The notes: generated by a model not told the origin, from the letters alone. Positions 10,859-19,639 are shown, counted from the stretch's first letter. The stretch is DNA of 52,823 nt from Granulicella sp. S190 (GCF_009766095.1 NZ_LMUD01000019.1:5081-57903); one strand, 5' to 3'. Numbers and translations are program-made.

Positions 10859-11482
10859 CTAAAACTCCCGCCGGCCTTCCATCGCACGTGTCATGGTGAC
10901 CTCATCGGCGTACTCTATATCGCTGCCGGCGGGTACGCCTGTTGCGATTCTTGTGACCTTTACCTCTGGTCGTGTTCTTCGTAGCTCTATCGCCAGAAAA
11001 CCAGCTGTGGCTTCGCCTTCGGTGGTTGGAGAGGTTGCGAGAATGATCTCGTCCACTTCGGCGAGGCGGGTGAGGAGATTGGCGATGCGAAGCTGCTCGG
11101 GCCCTACGCCGCCGATGGGAGATAGCGTGCCGTGCAGGACGTGATAGACGCCGTTGTAGCTGCGTGTCTTTTCAATGGTCGCGATGTTGGTGGGCTCTTC
11201 GACGACGCAGACGAGCCGCTGGTTCCGGACCGGGCTTGTGCAGTAGCCGCAGGGATCGACGTCGGTGATGTTGTTGCAGACGGAACAGAGGCGAAGGTGC
11301 AGCTTAAGCTCTCGTATGGCGAGCGAGAGAGCTTCAGCGTCCTGCGCCGAGGAGCGGAGGACATGGAATGCGAGGCGCTGTGCGCTCTTGGTGCCGATTC
11401 CCGGGAGCTTCCTGAACTCTTCGATGAGACGCGACATCGGTTCGGCAAAGCGGCTTGGGGTGGCGTGGAAAGAACCTGCCAC
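10859..11482 (-). CDS. recR: Recombination mediator protein RecR
   Basis: RecR acts with RecO and RecF to load RecA at gaps and stalled forks. The 207-residue protein has an N-terminal helix-hairpin-helix ([19 protein letters not shown]), a four-Cys zinc finger ([17 protein letters not shown]), a Toprim domain beginning at [14 protein letters not shown] with the [14 protein letters not shown] acidic cluster, and the C-terminal [18 protein letters not shown] signature. The start is GTG at 11482, directly after the ybaB stop (TAAGTG), with GGGGTTGGG just upstream. This is translational coupling within the dnaX-ybaB-recR operon common to many bacteria. Confidence 0.98.
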   Translation of the reverse strand: MAGSFHATPSRFAEPMSRLIEEFRKLPGIGTKSAQRLAFHVLRSSAQDAEALSLAIRELKLHLRLCSVCNNITDVDPCGYCTSPVRNQRLVCVVEEPTNIATIEKTRSYNGVYHVLHGTLSPIGGVGPEQLRIANLLTRLAEVDEIILATSPTTEGEATAGFLAIELRRTRPEVKVTRIATGVPAGSDIEYADEVTMTRAMEGRREF

Positions 11483-11815
11483 TTAGCCCAACCCCGGCAG
11501 ATCCGGCAGTCCCATGCCACCCATCATCCCCGAGAGGCTGGACTTCATGGCGTCATCGGCACGACGGCCAGCTTCGTTTACAGCCGCGGCGATGAGGTCT
11601 TCGAGAAGCTCGAGGTCGCTTGTTGAGCTTCCCATCGCGGTCGGCTCGATCTTTACCCGCAGGACTTCTTTTTTGCCATTCATCCGGACGGTTACCACAC
11701 CACCGCCGCTGGAGGCCTCGACTACGGTTGCAGTGAGCTTCTTGTCCATCTGCTCCTGCATCAGCTTGGCCTGACCCATCATCTCTTTCATCTTCCCCAG
11801 ATCGGAAAAGTCCAT
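11483..11815 (-). CDS. YbaB/EbfC family nucleoid-associated protein
   Basis: This is a 110-residue member of the YbaB/EbfC family of small dimeric DNA-binding proteins. Its N-terminal helix DLGKMKEMMGQAKLMQEQM is the family signature. Beta strands with SGGGVVTVRMNGKKEVL follow, then a helical segment and a Gly/Met-rich tail (GMMGGMGLPDLPGLG). It lies between dnaX (39-base gap) and recR (no gap), its normal neighbourhood. Its exact molecular task is still debated for the family. Confidence 0.95.
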   Translation of the reverse strand: MDFSDLGKMKEMMGQAKLMQEQMDKKLTATVVEASSGGGVVTVRMNGKKEVLRVKIEPTAMGSSTSDLELLEDLIAAAVNEAGRRADDAMKSSLSGMMGGMGLPDLPGLG

Positions 11816-11854
11816 CGTTCCTCCATCGTGTGGCTATGACTGGATTGCGAGTGC

Positions 11855-13897
11855 TCAGTCGTTGTCGCTGAGATCGATTACGTTTCTGATCTCGGCATTG
11901 AAGAGCGTCTGCGCTCTCTGCACGATTGGATGCTCCATAGCCTTCGCCTGGACGCTCCCATTTTTTGCGGGGCGGGGTTTTTTCGCGGTTGCGGTATTTT
12001 TCGCGCCGGGGAGAAGTATGAGCTTGAGCGATCCGGCTCCGGCATCGCGCAGGGCGGCTTTGGCTATTTTTTCTGCCTCCGGGTTGATGACCATCGAGAG
12101 CATCGTCTTCGAGAGCTCGGTCTGGACGCGAATCTCGGTGTCGGTGATGGTCCACTCAGCATCGGCGAGGGCGTCGGCGGGTGTTGCCTGATTCTTCGCG
12201 GCAGAGAGCGCGTCTACGGCTGCTCGCTGGAGGTCTTCGGCAGAGTGTAACGGTGACGGTTGCAGGTTATTTATGCTTGCCGGTTCAGGAGCTTCTGGAG
12301 TTTCGGCTTCTGCTATCAACGCAATGCCTGTTGCTGCCTCTGCCTGGTCGCCTATTTCGAGGAGTGCGGCTCCTTCTGCGTCGGCTTCGGTGAGAATCAT
12401 CTCTGCGGGAGTTGCTACTGATATCGGCGTGGGGATCGGCGTCGGGAGGGATACGGGCGCTGCCATCGGTACGACTGGAGCTGCAGCGGGCATCACGGCG
12501 ACTGGGGCTGGAGCAACGCCTATGGCTTTTTCGTCGAAGCGGCTTCTGCTTTGATCTTTTTCGAAGGGGGAGAAGGCGGGTTTCGCGTTGGTCTCAAGCA
12601 CCCTGGCGGTTGCGGAGCCGCTGACCGGAGGCCGAGGTGATGGGGGAGTTGCTGCGCCCATGGTTTTGGCGGTTGCTACGCCCGGGCCTGGCCTCGCGCC
12701 GCCGGTGACCGGGAACTGGCTGAGTACGGCTTCGATGGGGAGAAGCCTGCGTAGATGCACGAGCTTGAGCAGGCCCAGCTCGAAGTGGAAGCGCTGCTCC
12801 TGACGGTAACCCAGCTCGTCAAACGTGCGGAGCATTACCTGGAGAAAACGGGTGAGCTCCTCTTCGCTGAAGAGGGCAGCGGAGCGGCCTGCGCGCCGCT
12901 GCTCGTCTGCGGAGATCTGGAGCAGCTCGCCTGCTACACCGTCGGCTGCCGCGCCGTCGATGCCGATGCCGGCGATCTTTGCGATGACGGTGTTGCGGAG
13001 ATAGCGCACAAGCTGACGCGCGAGTTGGGCCGGGGAGTTTCCCGCGTCGAGGAGCTGGTTGGCGACGGTGATGACCTCTGCGCTGCGGTTTCCGTCCACG
13101 GCTTCGAGGATGCGCTCGAACACGGCATTGGGGACGGTGCCCATCAGCTCACGGATCTGTCCGGCATCGAGGCGGGGGCGTCCATCTTCGACCGGGGCGC
13201 TGGCGATGGCCTGATCCATAATGGAGAGCGCGTCGCGCATGGAGCCGTCGCCTGCTTCAGCGAGGAGGCTGAGGGCTGACTCATCGGCGTCGACGCCTTC
13301 GCGTTGTGCGATTCCGCGCAGTTCACTGAGGATGTCGACAAGTTTGACTGCATGAAAGCTGAAGTGCTGACAGCGCGAGCGGACGGTCTGAGGAATGTCC
13401 TCGGGCTGGGTGGTCGCCATCATGAAGACGATGTGGTCGGGCGGCTCCTCAAGGGTCTTCAGCAGGGCGTTGAAGGCGGCATCGGTGATCTGGTGTGCTT
13501 CGTCGAGGATGTAGATCTTGTACTTGTCGCGCGCAGGACGGTAGCGGGCTGCGTCGCGCAGCTCGCGGATCTCATCGATTCCGCGGTTGGTGGCGGCGTC
13601 GATCTCGATTACGTCGACGGCGTTGCCGGCCTTGATCTCGGTGCAGCTCTCGCAGACCTCGCAGGGCTCAGGGGTGGGCCGGACGGCAGAGCCGATGGTG
13701 TTGCGGCAGTTGAGCGCCATGGCGAGGATGCGGGCGATGGTGGTTTTGCCGATGCCGCGATGTCCGCTGAAGATGTAGCCGTGCGCGATACGACCCTGGG
13801 TGAGGGCGTTCATGAGCGTGACGGTCACGTGGTCCTGTCCCGCAACATCCGCGAAACGCTGTGGCCGGTATTTCCTTGCGAGAACCTGATATGCCAT
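11855..13897 (-). CDS. dnaX: DNA polymerase III subunits gamma and tau
   Basis: DnaX is the motor of the clamp loader that places the beta clamp on primed DNA. The 680-residue product begins at MAYQVLARKYRPQ, the conserved N-terminus; the frame open upstream to 14041 is not conserved sequence. Walker A is SGHRGIGKTTIAR, the four zinc Cys lie in NC...PCEVCESC, Walker B is DEAH, and the arginine finger is in VRSRCQHF. Residues about 400-560 are a Pro/Ala-rich variable region. A C-terminal domain ends in NVIDLSDND. Two A6 runs lie close together near codons 640-646; one forms an in-frame A AAA AAT heptamer. There is no clear ribosome-binding site; TATCTT lies five bases before the ATG and TACAAT at 13964-13959. 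Confidence 0.97.
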   Translation of the reverse strand: MAYQVLARKYRPQRFADVAGQDHVTVTLMNALTQGRIAHGYIFSGHRGIGKTTIARILAMALNCRNTIGSAVRPTPEPCEVCESCTEIKAGNAVDVIEIDAATNRGIDEIRELRDAARYRPARDKYKIYILDEAHQITDAAFNALLKTLEEPPDHIVFMMATTQPEDIPQTVRSRCQHFSFHAVKLVDILSELRGIAQREGVDADESALSLLAEAGDGSMRDALSIMDQAIASAPVEDGRPRLDAGQIRELMGTVPNAVFERILEAVDGNRSAEVITVANQLLDAGNSPAQLARQLVRYLRNTVIAKIAGIGIDGAAADGVAGELLQISADEQRRAGRSAALFSEEELTRFLQVMLRTFDELGYRQEQRFHFELGLLKLVHLRRLLPIEAVLSQFPVTGGARPGPGVATAKTMGAATPPSPRPPVSGSATARVLETNAKPAFSPFEKDQSRSRFDEKAIGVAPAPVAVMPAAAPVVPMAAPVSLPTPIPTPISVATPAEMILTEADAEGAALLEIGDQAEAATGIALIAEAETPEAPEPASINNLQPSPLHSAEDLQRAAVDALSAAKNQATPADALADAEWTITDTEIRVQTELSKTMLSMVINPEAEKIAKAALRDAGAGSLKLILLPGAKNTATAKKPRPAKNGSVQAKAMEHPIVQRAQTLFNAEIRNVIDLSDND

Positions 13898-14088
13898 AGA
13901 GGAAGATAGGGAGGTTGCGAACGCAGCGATCTTGCCGCCAGTTCGTGCCGCCAGCTCTATTGTATCGCCCATCGGCGGCGGCTCGTTGCCGGTGCAGAGG
14001 TGGCCTGGAGTGCAGGCCAGATCACGGTTTTTGTGCGGCATGGGGCAGCCAAGCCTGGTTTTTCACAGGCCAGGTTGCAGCGGGAGGG

Positions 14089-14568
14089 TTATTGTTTTGA
14101 GCGGGTGAGCGCGCGGGCTTTTCTTGCACGCCGTTTTACTTCAGCTTCGCTGAACATGGTTCCACGACACTTGGTTGCGCCGCAGTAGCAGTTCTGCTCG
14201 GCGTCGTCGCTGTCGTAGAGGTTGTACTCGTAGGTCAGCTCCTCGCCGGGGGTGATGTTGCGAATGGCGACGACGAAGACGCGGCCGTCGATGTTTTCCG
14301 ACTCGCAGTTGGGGTCGCAGGAGTGGTTGATAAACATGGCTGTGCCGAAGCCGTCGATGACGAGGCCGTTTTCTCCACAGCTGAAGAGATAGGTGATATC
14401 GCGGTCCTGGTAGCGCTCGTCGGCCTCGTCCTTGGTGAAGCGCGGGCCGTCGTACTCGCAGACCCGCTTGCCTTTTTTTATCGCCCGCGTGGTGTAGCAG
14501 CCAGCGGCATGAATCGAGGAGGAACGAATAATCAGCCCATCAACCATAGTCAAAGAAGTTCCATCCAA
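14089..14568 (-). CDS. SET-domain protein-lysine N-methyltransferase (bacterial)
   Basis: The 159-residue protein is almost entirely a SET domain, which transfers methyl groups from S-adenosylmethionine to lysine. The opening strand IHAAGCYTTRAIKKGKRVCEYDG, the core MFINHSCDPNCES (SAM-binding Asn-His) and GEELTYEYN (catalytic Tyr) are intact. A post-SET-like zinc cysteine cluster (NCYCGATKCRGTMF) follows, and a basic tail (RRARKARALTR) ends the protein. The target is unknown; ribosomal or DNA-bound basic proteins are possible. ATG 14568 or 14547 could be the start; neither has a clear ribosome-binding site. It lies 191 bases upstream of dnaX on the same strand with its own promoter-like sequence. 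SET proteins are patchy in bacteria but recurrent in Acidobacteria. Confidence 0.93.
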   Translation of the reverse strand: MDGTSLTMVDGLIIRSSSIHAAGCYTTRAIKKGKRVCEYDGPRFTKDEADERYQDRDITYLFSCGENGLVIDGFGTAMFINHSCDPNCESENIDGRVFVVAIRNITPGEELTYEYNLYDSDDAEQNCYCGATKCRGTMFSEAEVKRRARKARALTRSKQ

Positions 14569-14604
14569 TAAAATAGAGGCAGGGAAAGAGCCCGGGTCTG
14601 CTGA

Positions 14605-14634
14605 CTATAACAAACCGGGTTGTGGCAGCGTCAA
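14605..14634 (-). promoter_or_regulatory. Sigma-70-type promoter for the SET-domain gene
   Basis: On the minus strand TTGACG (14634-14629) is separated by 18 bases from TTATAG (14610-14605), ending about 36 bases before ATG 14568. Both hexamers are close to consensus. Confidence 0.55.
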
Positions 14635-14661
14635 AGAATCGGACGAGAGTTCTAAACTTCC

Positions 14662-15369
14662 ATGAAGATCGGTCTTACATTTCGTGTTTTGCTGGCTGGG
14701 GTAGTGTTCTCGGCTGCCTGCCATGCGCAGACGGCGCCGGCACAAGGGCCGCCGCCATGCCCCGCTTCGGGTCAGTCTGGTTCGCAGCCAGCGACGCCAT
14801 GCGCTCCGCCTGCGCAGACGAAGAAGCCTTCGGTTGCCGAGCAGTTTCCATTTCCGGGGGCTGCTGCGAAGCCTGCGGCACCAGCGCCGGACTCTCCCAG
14901 TCCTTCTGCGACGACGCCGTCATCGGCAGCGACGGAGCATCCGTTTCCAACCGGAACAGCGCCGAAGCTTCCCGGCGACGACTCCAGTAGCAGCAGCTCC
15001 AGTTCGGGCGGGGTTGATCCTGATGTGCCAGATACGGATATGCCGAAGCCGGGTACGGAGGGAAGCTCGGTCCATCGAAAGCTTCCGAAGGTGAAGCGGG
15101 TGCAGACGGATGATGAACGGGTCGATGAGGATCTGAAGGTCGCGAAGTTCTATATGCGTGACGATAATCTGCAGGGCGCGTATCTTCGTGCGCAAGATGC
15201 GGTGAAGACGCAGCCTGAGTACTCCGCCGCACACTATGCGCTGGGGGAGATTGCGCAGAAGATGAAGAAGAAAGATGAGGCGGTTGCGGAGTATCAGACT
15301 TATCTGAAGCTTGACCCTGAGGGGGAGAGAGCTAAAGATGCTCGCAGGGCCCTGGATCAGCTGCAGTAG
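14662..15369 (+). CDS. Exported TPR protein with Pro/Ser-rich linker
   Basis: Function unknown. A signal peptide (residues 1-22, ending CHAQ) precedes a low-complexity region rich in Pro, Ala and Ser, with an eight-Ser run around residues 107-116. The structured part, residues about 145-235, has at least two TPR-like repeats: EDLKVAKFYMRDDNLQGAYLRAQDAVKTQPEY, then SAAHYALGEIAQKMKKKDEAVAEYQTYLKLDPE. It is likely a periplasmic protein-protein interaction module of the kind abundant in Acidobacteria. It is divergent from the SET gene. No good ribosome-binding site is seen before ATG 14662. Confidence 0.8.
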   Translation: MKIGLTFRVLLAGVVFSAACHAQTAPAQGPPPCPASGQSGSQPATPCAPPAQTKKPSVAEQFPFPGAAAKPAAPAPDSPSPSATTPSSAATEHPFPTGTAPKLPGDDSSSSSSSSGGVDPDVPDTDMPKPGTEGSSVHRKLPKVKRVQTDDERVDEDLKVAKFYMRDDNLQGAYLRAQDAVKTQPEYSAAHYALGEIAQKMKKKDEAVAEYQTYLKLDPEGERAKDARRALDQLQ

Positions 15370-15454
15370 ACCTTTTGCGGGTCAATACTGGAGGCAGCAT
15401 GGCTACAAAAGGCTAGCCGCTGGCAAGGGAAGCGGTGTAACGTGATCCTGCCTT

Positions 15455-15997
15455 ATGGATTCGACCCTCTATCGTCTTCAGCGCGAGATTGCTTACTCCC
15501 TGCAGGGACTCGACGCGGCCCAGACGCAGCTTCAGCCGCCTTCGCGTCCGCAGAAGTGGAGCATTCAGCGGATTATGGAGCACCTGCTGCTGAGTTACTC
15601 GGGCACAGAGATGGCTTTGAGCGCACGGCTGACCAAAGGAACGGCGACCCGAGCGAAGCCCAATCTGCCGCAGCGCGTGGGCCAGTACACGGTGATTCGT
15701 CTGGGCTATTTTCCACGCGGACGTAAGGCGCCACCGCTGGTGACGCCTGCGGAAACAGCTCATCGCCTGTGCGGGGAGGAGCTGACCGACGCGGCGGCGG
15801 ACCATCTGGCTCAACTCGATATGCTGTGCGCGGAGGCTGAGGAGCTGTTTGGGCCGACTACCAGATTTGCGAGCCATATGGTGCTTGGGCCACTTAGCGT
15901 GGCGCAGTGGCGTAAGTTTCAGCTGGTTCATGGGGAGCATCATCTGAGGCAGATTCTGGCTATTCGTAAAGGGCACAATTTGTCGCCGGCGAATTGA
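15455..15997 (+). CDS. DinB-superfamily (DUF1569-like) protein
   Basis: The 180-residue protein has the four-helix-bundle pattern of the DinB/YfiT superfamily. KWSIQRIMEHLLLSYSGTE carries the first metal His. A C-terminal helix VHGEHHLRQI carries the remaining His residues, as in DUF1569 proteins. Members are metal-dependent and include thiol S-transferases such as those using bacillithiol, but most are uncharacterised. The substrate is unknown here. The start has no clear ribosome-binding site. It lies 85 bases after the TPR gene and 37 bases before the DUF1579-like gene, so the three may share a transcript. Confidence 0.75.
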   Translation: MDSTLYRLQREIAYSLQGLDAAQTQLQPPSRPQKWSIQRIMEHLLLSYSGTEMALSARLTKGTATRAKPNLPQRVGQYTVIRLGYFPRGRKAPPLVTPAETAHRLCGEELTDAAADHLAQLDMLCAEAEELFGPTTRFASHMVLGPLSVAQWRKFQLVHGEHHLRQILAIRKGHNLSPAN

Positions 15998-16034
15998 ATC
16001 GACAGGACTGGAAGTAAGGTGTCCCGTTGGGCGC

Positions 16035-16553
16035 ATGAGTTCCACAAAAAATAAGGAAGAGAACGGCTGTATAGATCAGAGCGGTCAGGAGTTCGGAGAG
16101 CTCAACCCGCATGCGCCTGCGGCGCTGTCCCGCTTTGCTTTTCTGATTGGCCGATGGCGGTGCGAGGCGAAGATAAAGTCGGACCATGGCGATTGGCAGA
16201 GGTATGAGGCTGCGTGGCTGGGACGCTTTGTGCTCGATGGTTATGCCATTGAGGACGAGTACAGGATGACAGGATCAGACGGAGAGTTGATCGTGCTTGG
16301 GATGAACCTGCGCACATATGACGCGGCCAAACAGAGCTGGAACATACGGTGGCTGAACGCACTGGACGGAGGCTGGACGAATCTTGTCTCGGATCCTGTC
16401 TCGGAGGAGCTGGGTGGTGTGAGGTTCGATGGGGAGTCTGTCAGCTACGCTTTCAAGGAGCCAGTGGCTGAGCACGCCTATACGCGCGCTACTTACACGA
16501 ACCACTCGATGAGCCACTTTACGTGGCGTGGCGAGAAGTCTGAGGATGGGTAG
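16035..16553 (+). CDS. DUF1579-like protein interrupted by in-frame TAG
   Basis: The 172-codon frame looks like a DUF1579/START-like small-ligand barrel: FAFLIGRWRCEAKI near residue 35, then LGRFVLDGYAIEDEY, VLGMNLRTYD, WNIRWLNALDGGW and a final YTRATYTNHSMSHFTWRGEKSEDG. The frame stops at TAG 16551-16553. The same frame then continues as SWSEFMVVEAYRSK to a second TAG at 16596-16598, which is exactly the conserved kind of ending expected. The stop thus appears to interrupt a once longer gene (187 sense codons) by one base change, unless UAG is read through. Function unknown. It is the last gene before a convergent neighbour that ends eight bases beyond the second stop. Confidence 0.75.
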   Translation: MSSTKNKEENGCIDQSGQEFGELNPHAPAALSRFAFLIGRWRCEAKIKSDHGDWQRYEAAWLGRFVLDGYAIEDEYRMTGSDGELIVLGMNLRTYDAAKQSWNIRWLNALDGGWTNLVSDPVSEELGGVRFDGESVSYAFKEPVAEHAYTRATYTNHSMSHFTWRGEKSEDG

Positions 16554-16606
16554 AGCTGGAGCGAGTTTATGGTGGTTGAGGCCTATCGCAGCAAGTAGCG
16601 GCCGAC

Positions 16607-17047
16607 TTACTTTGTTGGCTCGATGATGTCTGCCTCGGAGGGGTCTTCGTCCAACTCCTCCTGAACTCGGAGGAAGCGCCGCATATAACGAAGTGGCTCT
16701 TCGGAGGCGGCCATCTCCTTGAGGTGATAGAGCCAGGCGTCCTCGCGTGCGCTGCGGCGAGTGTAGCTTTTGCGCTGGACGGTGCCGATGGATCCGTCTT
16801 TCATTCGGCGGGTAAAGGACTGCATGGGCACCTGAAAGGTCATCAGCTCTCCAGGCTTCCAGAAGGTCGATGCAAAGTCATGCGAGAAGAGGAGTGCGTA
16901 GTATCGGCGCTCTGTTGCGAGCATCTCTACGGCGTGATGAGCGTTCTGCCACGGTAGTCCGAGCTTTCCTACATACCATTTGCGAAACTCGAAGCCGTTG
17001 GTACGCGCCTGCCCGACCAGCAACTGAAGCAACTCAACCCGTGTCAT
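16607..17047 (-). CDS. Conserved hypothetical protein, 146 aa
   Basis: I do not recognise a named family. The protein is soluble and charged, with no signal peptide or membrane segment. An aromatic-rich region (FRKWYVGKLGLPWQNAHHAV, residues about 21-40) is followed by a segment rich in Tyr, Phe and Met and an Arg-rich stretch (QRKSYTRRSARED). The acidic C-terminus (EELDEDPSEADIIEP) is typical of small cytoplasmic proteins. Codon use matches its neighbours, and it fills the space between the convergent DUF1579-like gene and a divergent TPR gene. There is no clear ribosome-binding site before ATG 17047. Confidence 0.7.
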   Translation of the reverse strand: MTRVELLQLLVGQARTNGFEFRKWYVGKLGLPWQNAHHAVEMLATERRYYALLFSHDFASTFWKPGELMTFQVPMQSFTRRMKDGSIGTVQRKSYTRRSAREDAWLYHLKEMAASEEPLRYMRRFLRVQEELDEDPSEADIIEPTK

Positions 17048-17189
17048 AAAGTCCGTTTCGCTTTGAGAGGAGAAGCGTCCTCCCGGCTAGTTCCGATGCC
17101 CACAGGGTACAGTCTGCAGTGGCTTGCGTCCAATCCGTGTACGCTACCAGAGACGTAATCTGCATCAGAGTCTGCAAGGACGGTGGCAG

Positions 17190-18461
17190 TTGGATGAACT
17201 TCGCAGCCCAGGCCGGAGAAGAATCATAAAACGCAGCGTGACCATTCTCAGCTTGTCTTTTTTCCTGTTACTCGTGCCTGTCCTACCGGAGGGGGGCACG
17301 GCGTATTCGCAGTCGTATAACCCTGCTGCGCATACCGATGCGGTCAACCTGACACCAGAGGTTCGGGAGGCCTTCGAGCATTTTTATATCCTGGATTACG
17401 ATGGCGCGTTGCCGCGCTTTGAAGCAGTGCAACGTGAGCACCCGCAGAGCGCGATCGCTATAGGTAACGTGCTTCTTACCCTGGTGTTCCGTGAGCTGTA
17501 CCGGCAGGACCTGCTGGATACGACGTATTATGCGCATGACTCGTTCCTGACTTCGAAGCGAAATGTGCCGGTTCCACAACCTATTCGCGAGCGTATCGAA
17601 TCTTTGACGAACTCTGCGGTTGCTCTGGCCGATCAGCAGATCAAGGCGAACCCGAACGATGCCAATGCTTACTTTGCGCGCGGGTATGCGCGTGGGATGC
17701 ACGCTGCCTTTATCACGCTGGTGGACCATAGCTACGTCGCAGCAGCTCGCCAGGGGCTGGCCTCGCGGAGCGACAGCGAGCAGACGTTGAAGATCGATCC
17801 GCAGTATGCGGATGCCAAGATGGCGATGGGGATTCAGCAGTTTGCGGTGGCTAGTCTGCCGCGCCTGATTCGCATGATGGTGGGGATAGCGGGGGTGAGC
17901 GGCAGCAAGGAGAAGGGTCTCGATCTGCTGCGCGAATCGGCTGCGCATGGCATCGTGACCCCGGTGGAATCGCGTACAGCGCTCTCACTGTTTCTGCGCC
18001 ATGATGCCCGTTATCCGGAGGCAATCGTGGTGCAGAAGGGGTTGGCGAATGAGTATCCTCGCGACTACCTGTTTCGCCTGGAGGTTGCGAACCTAGTCAA
18101 GGACTCGGGCGACGGACCTGGAGCGATTGCGGAGTACCGCTCGATCCTGGCCGATGCGAAGAAGCCGGGGTACTTCGCCGAGCCCCGGCTGCATATGACC
18201 TACTTCGGCCTTGCGGATACGGAGCGCGGACAGAACCAGATTGCGGAGGCGGCGCAGAACTATCTGCAGGCCGCGGCCCAGCCGACTTGCAGCGACTGGA
18301 TCCGCCGGCGCGCGCAGCTGAACGCAGGGGAGATGTTCGACCTGTTGCATAACCGGGACGAGGCGATGAAGCAGTATCGACTGGCTTCGGCGGGAGGGGG
18401 CGACCAGTCGCAGACGGACGCTGCGCGACGCTACCTCAGGACGCCTTACGCTGGCAAATAA
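17190..18461 (+). CDS. Exported TPR-repeat protein
   Basis: The protein has about 423 residues. The open frame runs back to a TTG at 17124 but contains no ATG near the signal peptide. I choose TTG 17190 because AAGGA lies nine bases before it and it keeps the basic n-region (GRRRIIKRS) of the signal peptide before a strong hydrophobic core. GTG 17238 is the alternative but would lose the charges. After cleavage near AYSQ the chain is helical throughout, with TPR-like repeats (YILDYDGALPRFEAVQREHP, DANAYFARGYARGMH, GPGAIAEYRSILADA, NQIAEAAQNYLQAAAQ). Function unknown; it is likely a periplasmic scaffold. It is divergent from the 146-residue hypothetical gene. Confidence 0.8.
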   Translation: MDELRSPGRRRIIKRSVTILSLSFFLLLVPVLPEGGTAYSQSYNPAAHTDAVNLTPEVREAFEHFYILDYDGALPRFEAVQREHPQSAIAIGNVLLTLVFRELYRQDLLDTTYYAHDSFLTSKRNVPVPQPIRERIESLTNSAVALADQQIKANPNDANAYFARGYARGMHAAFITLVDHSYVAAARQGLASRSDSEQTLKIDPQYADAKMAMGIQQFAVASLPRLIRMMVGIAGVSGSKEKGLDLLRESAAHGIVTPVESRTALSLFLRHDARYPEAIVVQKGLANEYPRDYLFRLEVANLVKDSGDGPGAIAEYRSILADAKKPGYFAEPRLHMTYFGLADTERGQNQIAEAAQNYLQAAAQPTCSDWIRRRAQLNAGEMFDLLHNRDEAMKQYRLASAGGGDQSQTDAARRYLRTPYAGK

Positions 18462-18556
18462 TTTGAAGCGCTGACCGAGTCGGTTGGAGGGAGAGCGGCT
18501 GTTTTCCTCCGTGGCGATTCCGTTAGCTCGAAGATCCTGCTAGGCTTATCGCACTT

Positions 18557-19639
18557 ATGCGAGGCTTCCAAACTCTCCCTCTTCTTGTTCTCGGGCTTGC
18601 CAGTATCTCCACTCATCAACAGATTTTGGCTCAACAGGTTCCTGAAGCGAACTCGAGTGTTGTGGACGCGAACGGCACGGCTCATGTGACGCGGGTGGTT
18701 CCGGTTCCGAGCACACTCAGCCCGGAGGCGCAAGCTACACTTCGCCGTGGTGCGGGGGCTGAGAACCAGACGCTGGCCGAGCGGCGCTCCTCGACGGATG
18801 CGTGGCAGACTCGGGCCGGGGAGGCCTCGCGCGCAGTTTACCCGGTGACGATCGACTCGATGACGATTGCGGGCGTTCCTGTGCGGAACGTGCTGCCGAT
18901 TCTCCCCCTCGATGCGACTCCTGCTCACCCTGACTGGGTTCTGATCAACGTGCATGGCGGAGGCTTCAACTCGGATTCGGGCTCGTTCACGGAGTCGATT
19001 CCGATTGCCAACTTGACTCGCACTCGAGTCGTGTCGGTGCTGTACCGGCTTGCGCCCGAGCATCCTTTTCCGGCTGCGGTGGACGACACGATTGCCGTGT
19101 ACCGGGAGCTTCTTAAGAGTTACAAGCCGTCGCATATCGGTCTATATGGAACCTCGGCGGGCGCTATTCTTACGGCGGAGGTGGCGGTTCGGCTACGGCA
19201 GCTGGGGGTGCCGCTGCCCGGTGCTCTAGGGATATTTTCGGGGCTGGGCGACTTCAGCCAGGAGGGGGATTCGCGGGCAATCTTTTCTCTACGCGGATTG
19301 ACCGGGTCTCTGCCACTGCCCGATGGCAAGTCGCACGACACGAGCTACCTCGGTTCGACCGATGCGAAGGATCCGGTGCTCTCGCCGATGTATGCGGACC
19401 TTCGCGGCATGCCGCCTACGTTGTTTATCACCAGCGAACGGGACATGCTGCTGAGCGATACGACCATTCTGCATAGGGCGTTTCTGCGGCATGGGGTGGA
19501 TGCCCGCCTGGTGGTCTTCGACGGCCTGCCTCATGCTTTCTGGAACGATGTCAGTCTTCCGGAGTCGAAGGAGGCGTATGGCATGATGGCGGAGTTCTTT
19601 AGCCAGGAGCTTGGAGGGAAGGCGGCTGGGGCAAAGTGA
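18557..19639 (+). CDS. Secreted alpha/beta hydrolase of the HSL (GDXG) family
   Basis: This is a 360-residue esterase/lipase-like enzyme with a Sec signal peptide (cleavage near LAQQ, residue 26). The oxyanion-hole motif is INVHGGGFNSD and the nucleophile Ser lies in GLYGTSAGAIL, the hormone-sensitive-lipase family form. The acid Asp is in ITSERDMLLSD and the catalytic His in DGLPHAFWND. YRLAPEHPFPAAVDD is another strong family signature. It should hydrolyse short-chain acyl esters in the periplasm or outside the cell. It stands alone, 95 bases after the TPR gene. Confidence 0.93.
   Translation: MRGFQTLPLLVLGLASISTHQQILAQQVPEANSSVVDANGTAHVTRVVPVPSTLSPEAQATLRRGAGAENQTLAERRSSTDAWQTRAGEASRAVYPVTIDSMTIAGVPVRNVLPILPLDATPAHPDWVLINVHGGGFNSDSGSFTESIPIANLTRTRVVSVLYRLAPEHPFPAAVDDTIAVYRELLKSYKPSHIGLYGTSAGAILTAEVAVRLRQLGVPLPGALGIFSGLGDFSQEGDSRAIFSLRGLTGSLPLPDGKSHDTSYLGSTDAKDPVLSPMYADLRGMPPTLFITSERDMLLSDTTILHRAFLRHGVDARLVVFDGLPHAFWNDVSLPESKEAYGMMAEFFSQELGGKAAGAK

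Noticed and set aside
11553..12155. 200-codon frame overlapping dnaX and ybaB
   Set aside because: Arg/Gln-rich shadow; only of interest as the frame a -1 shift in dnaX would enter.
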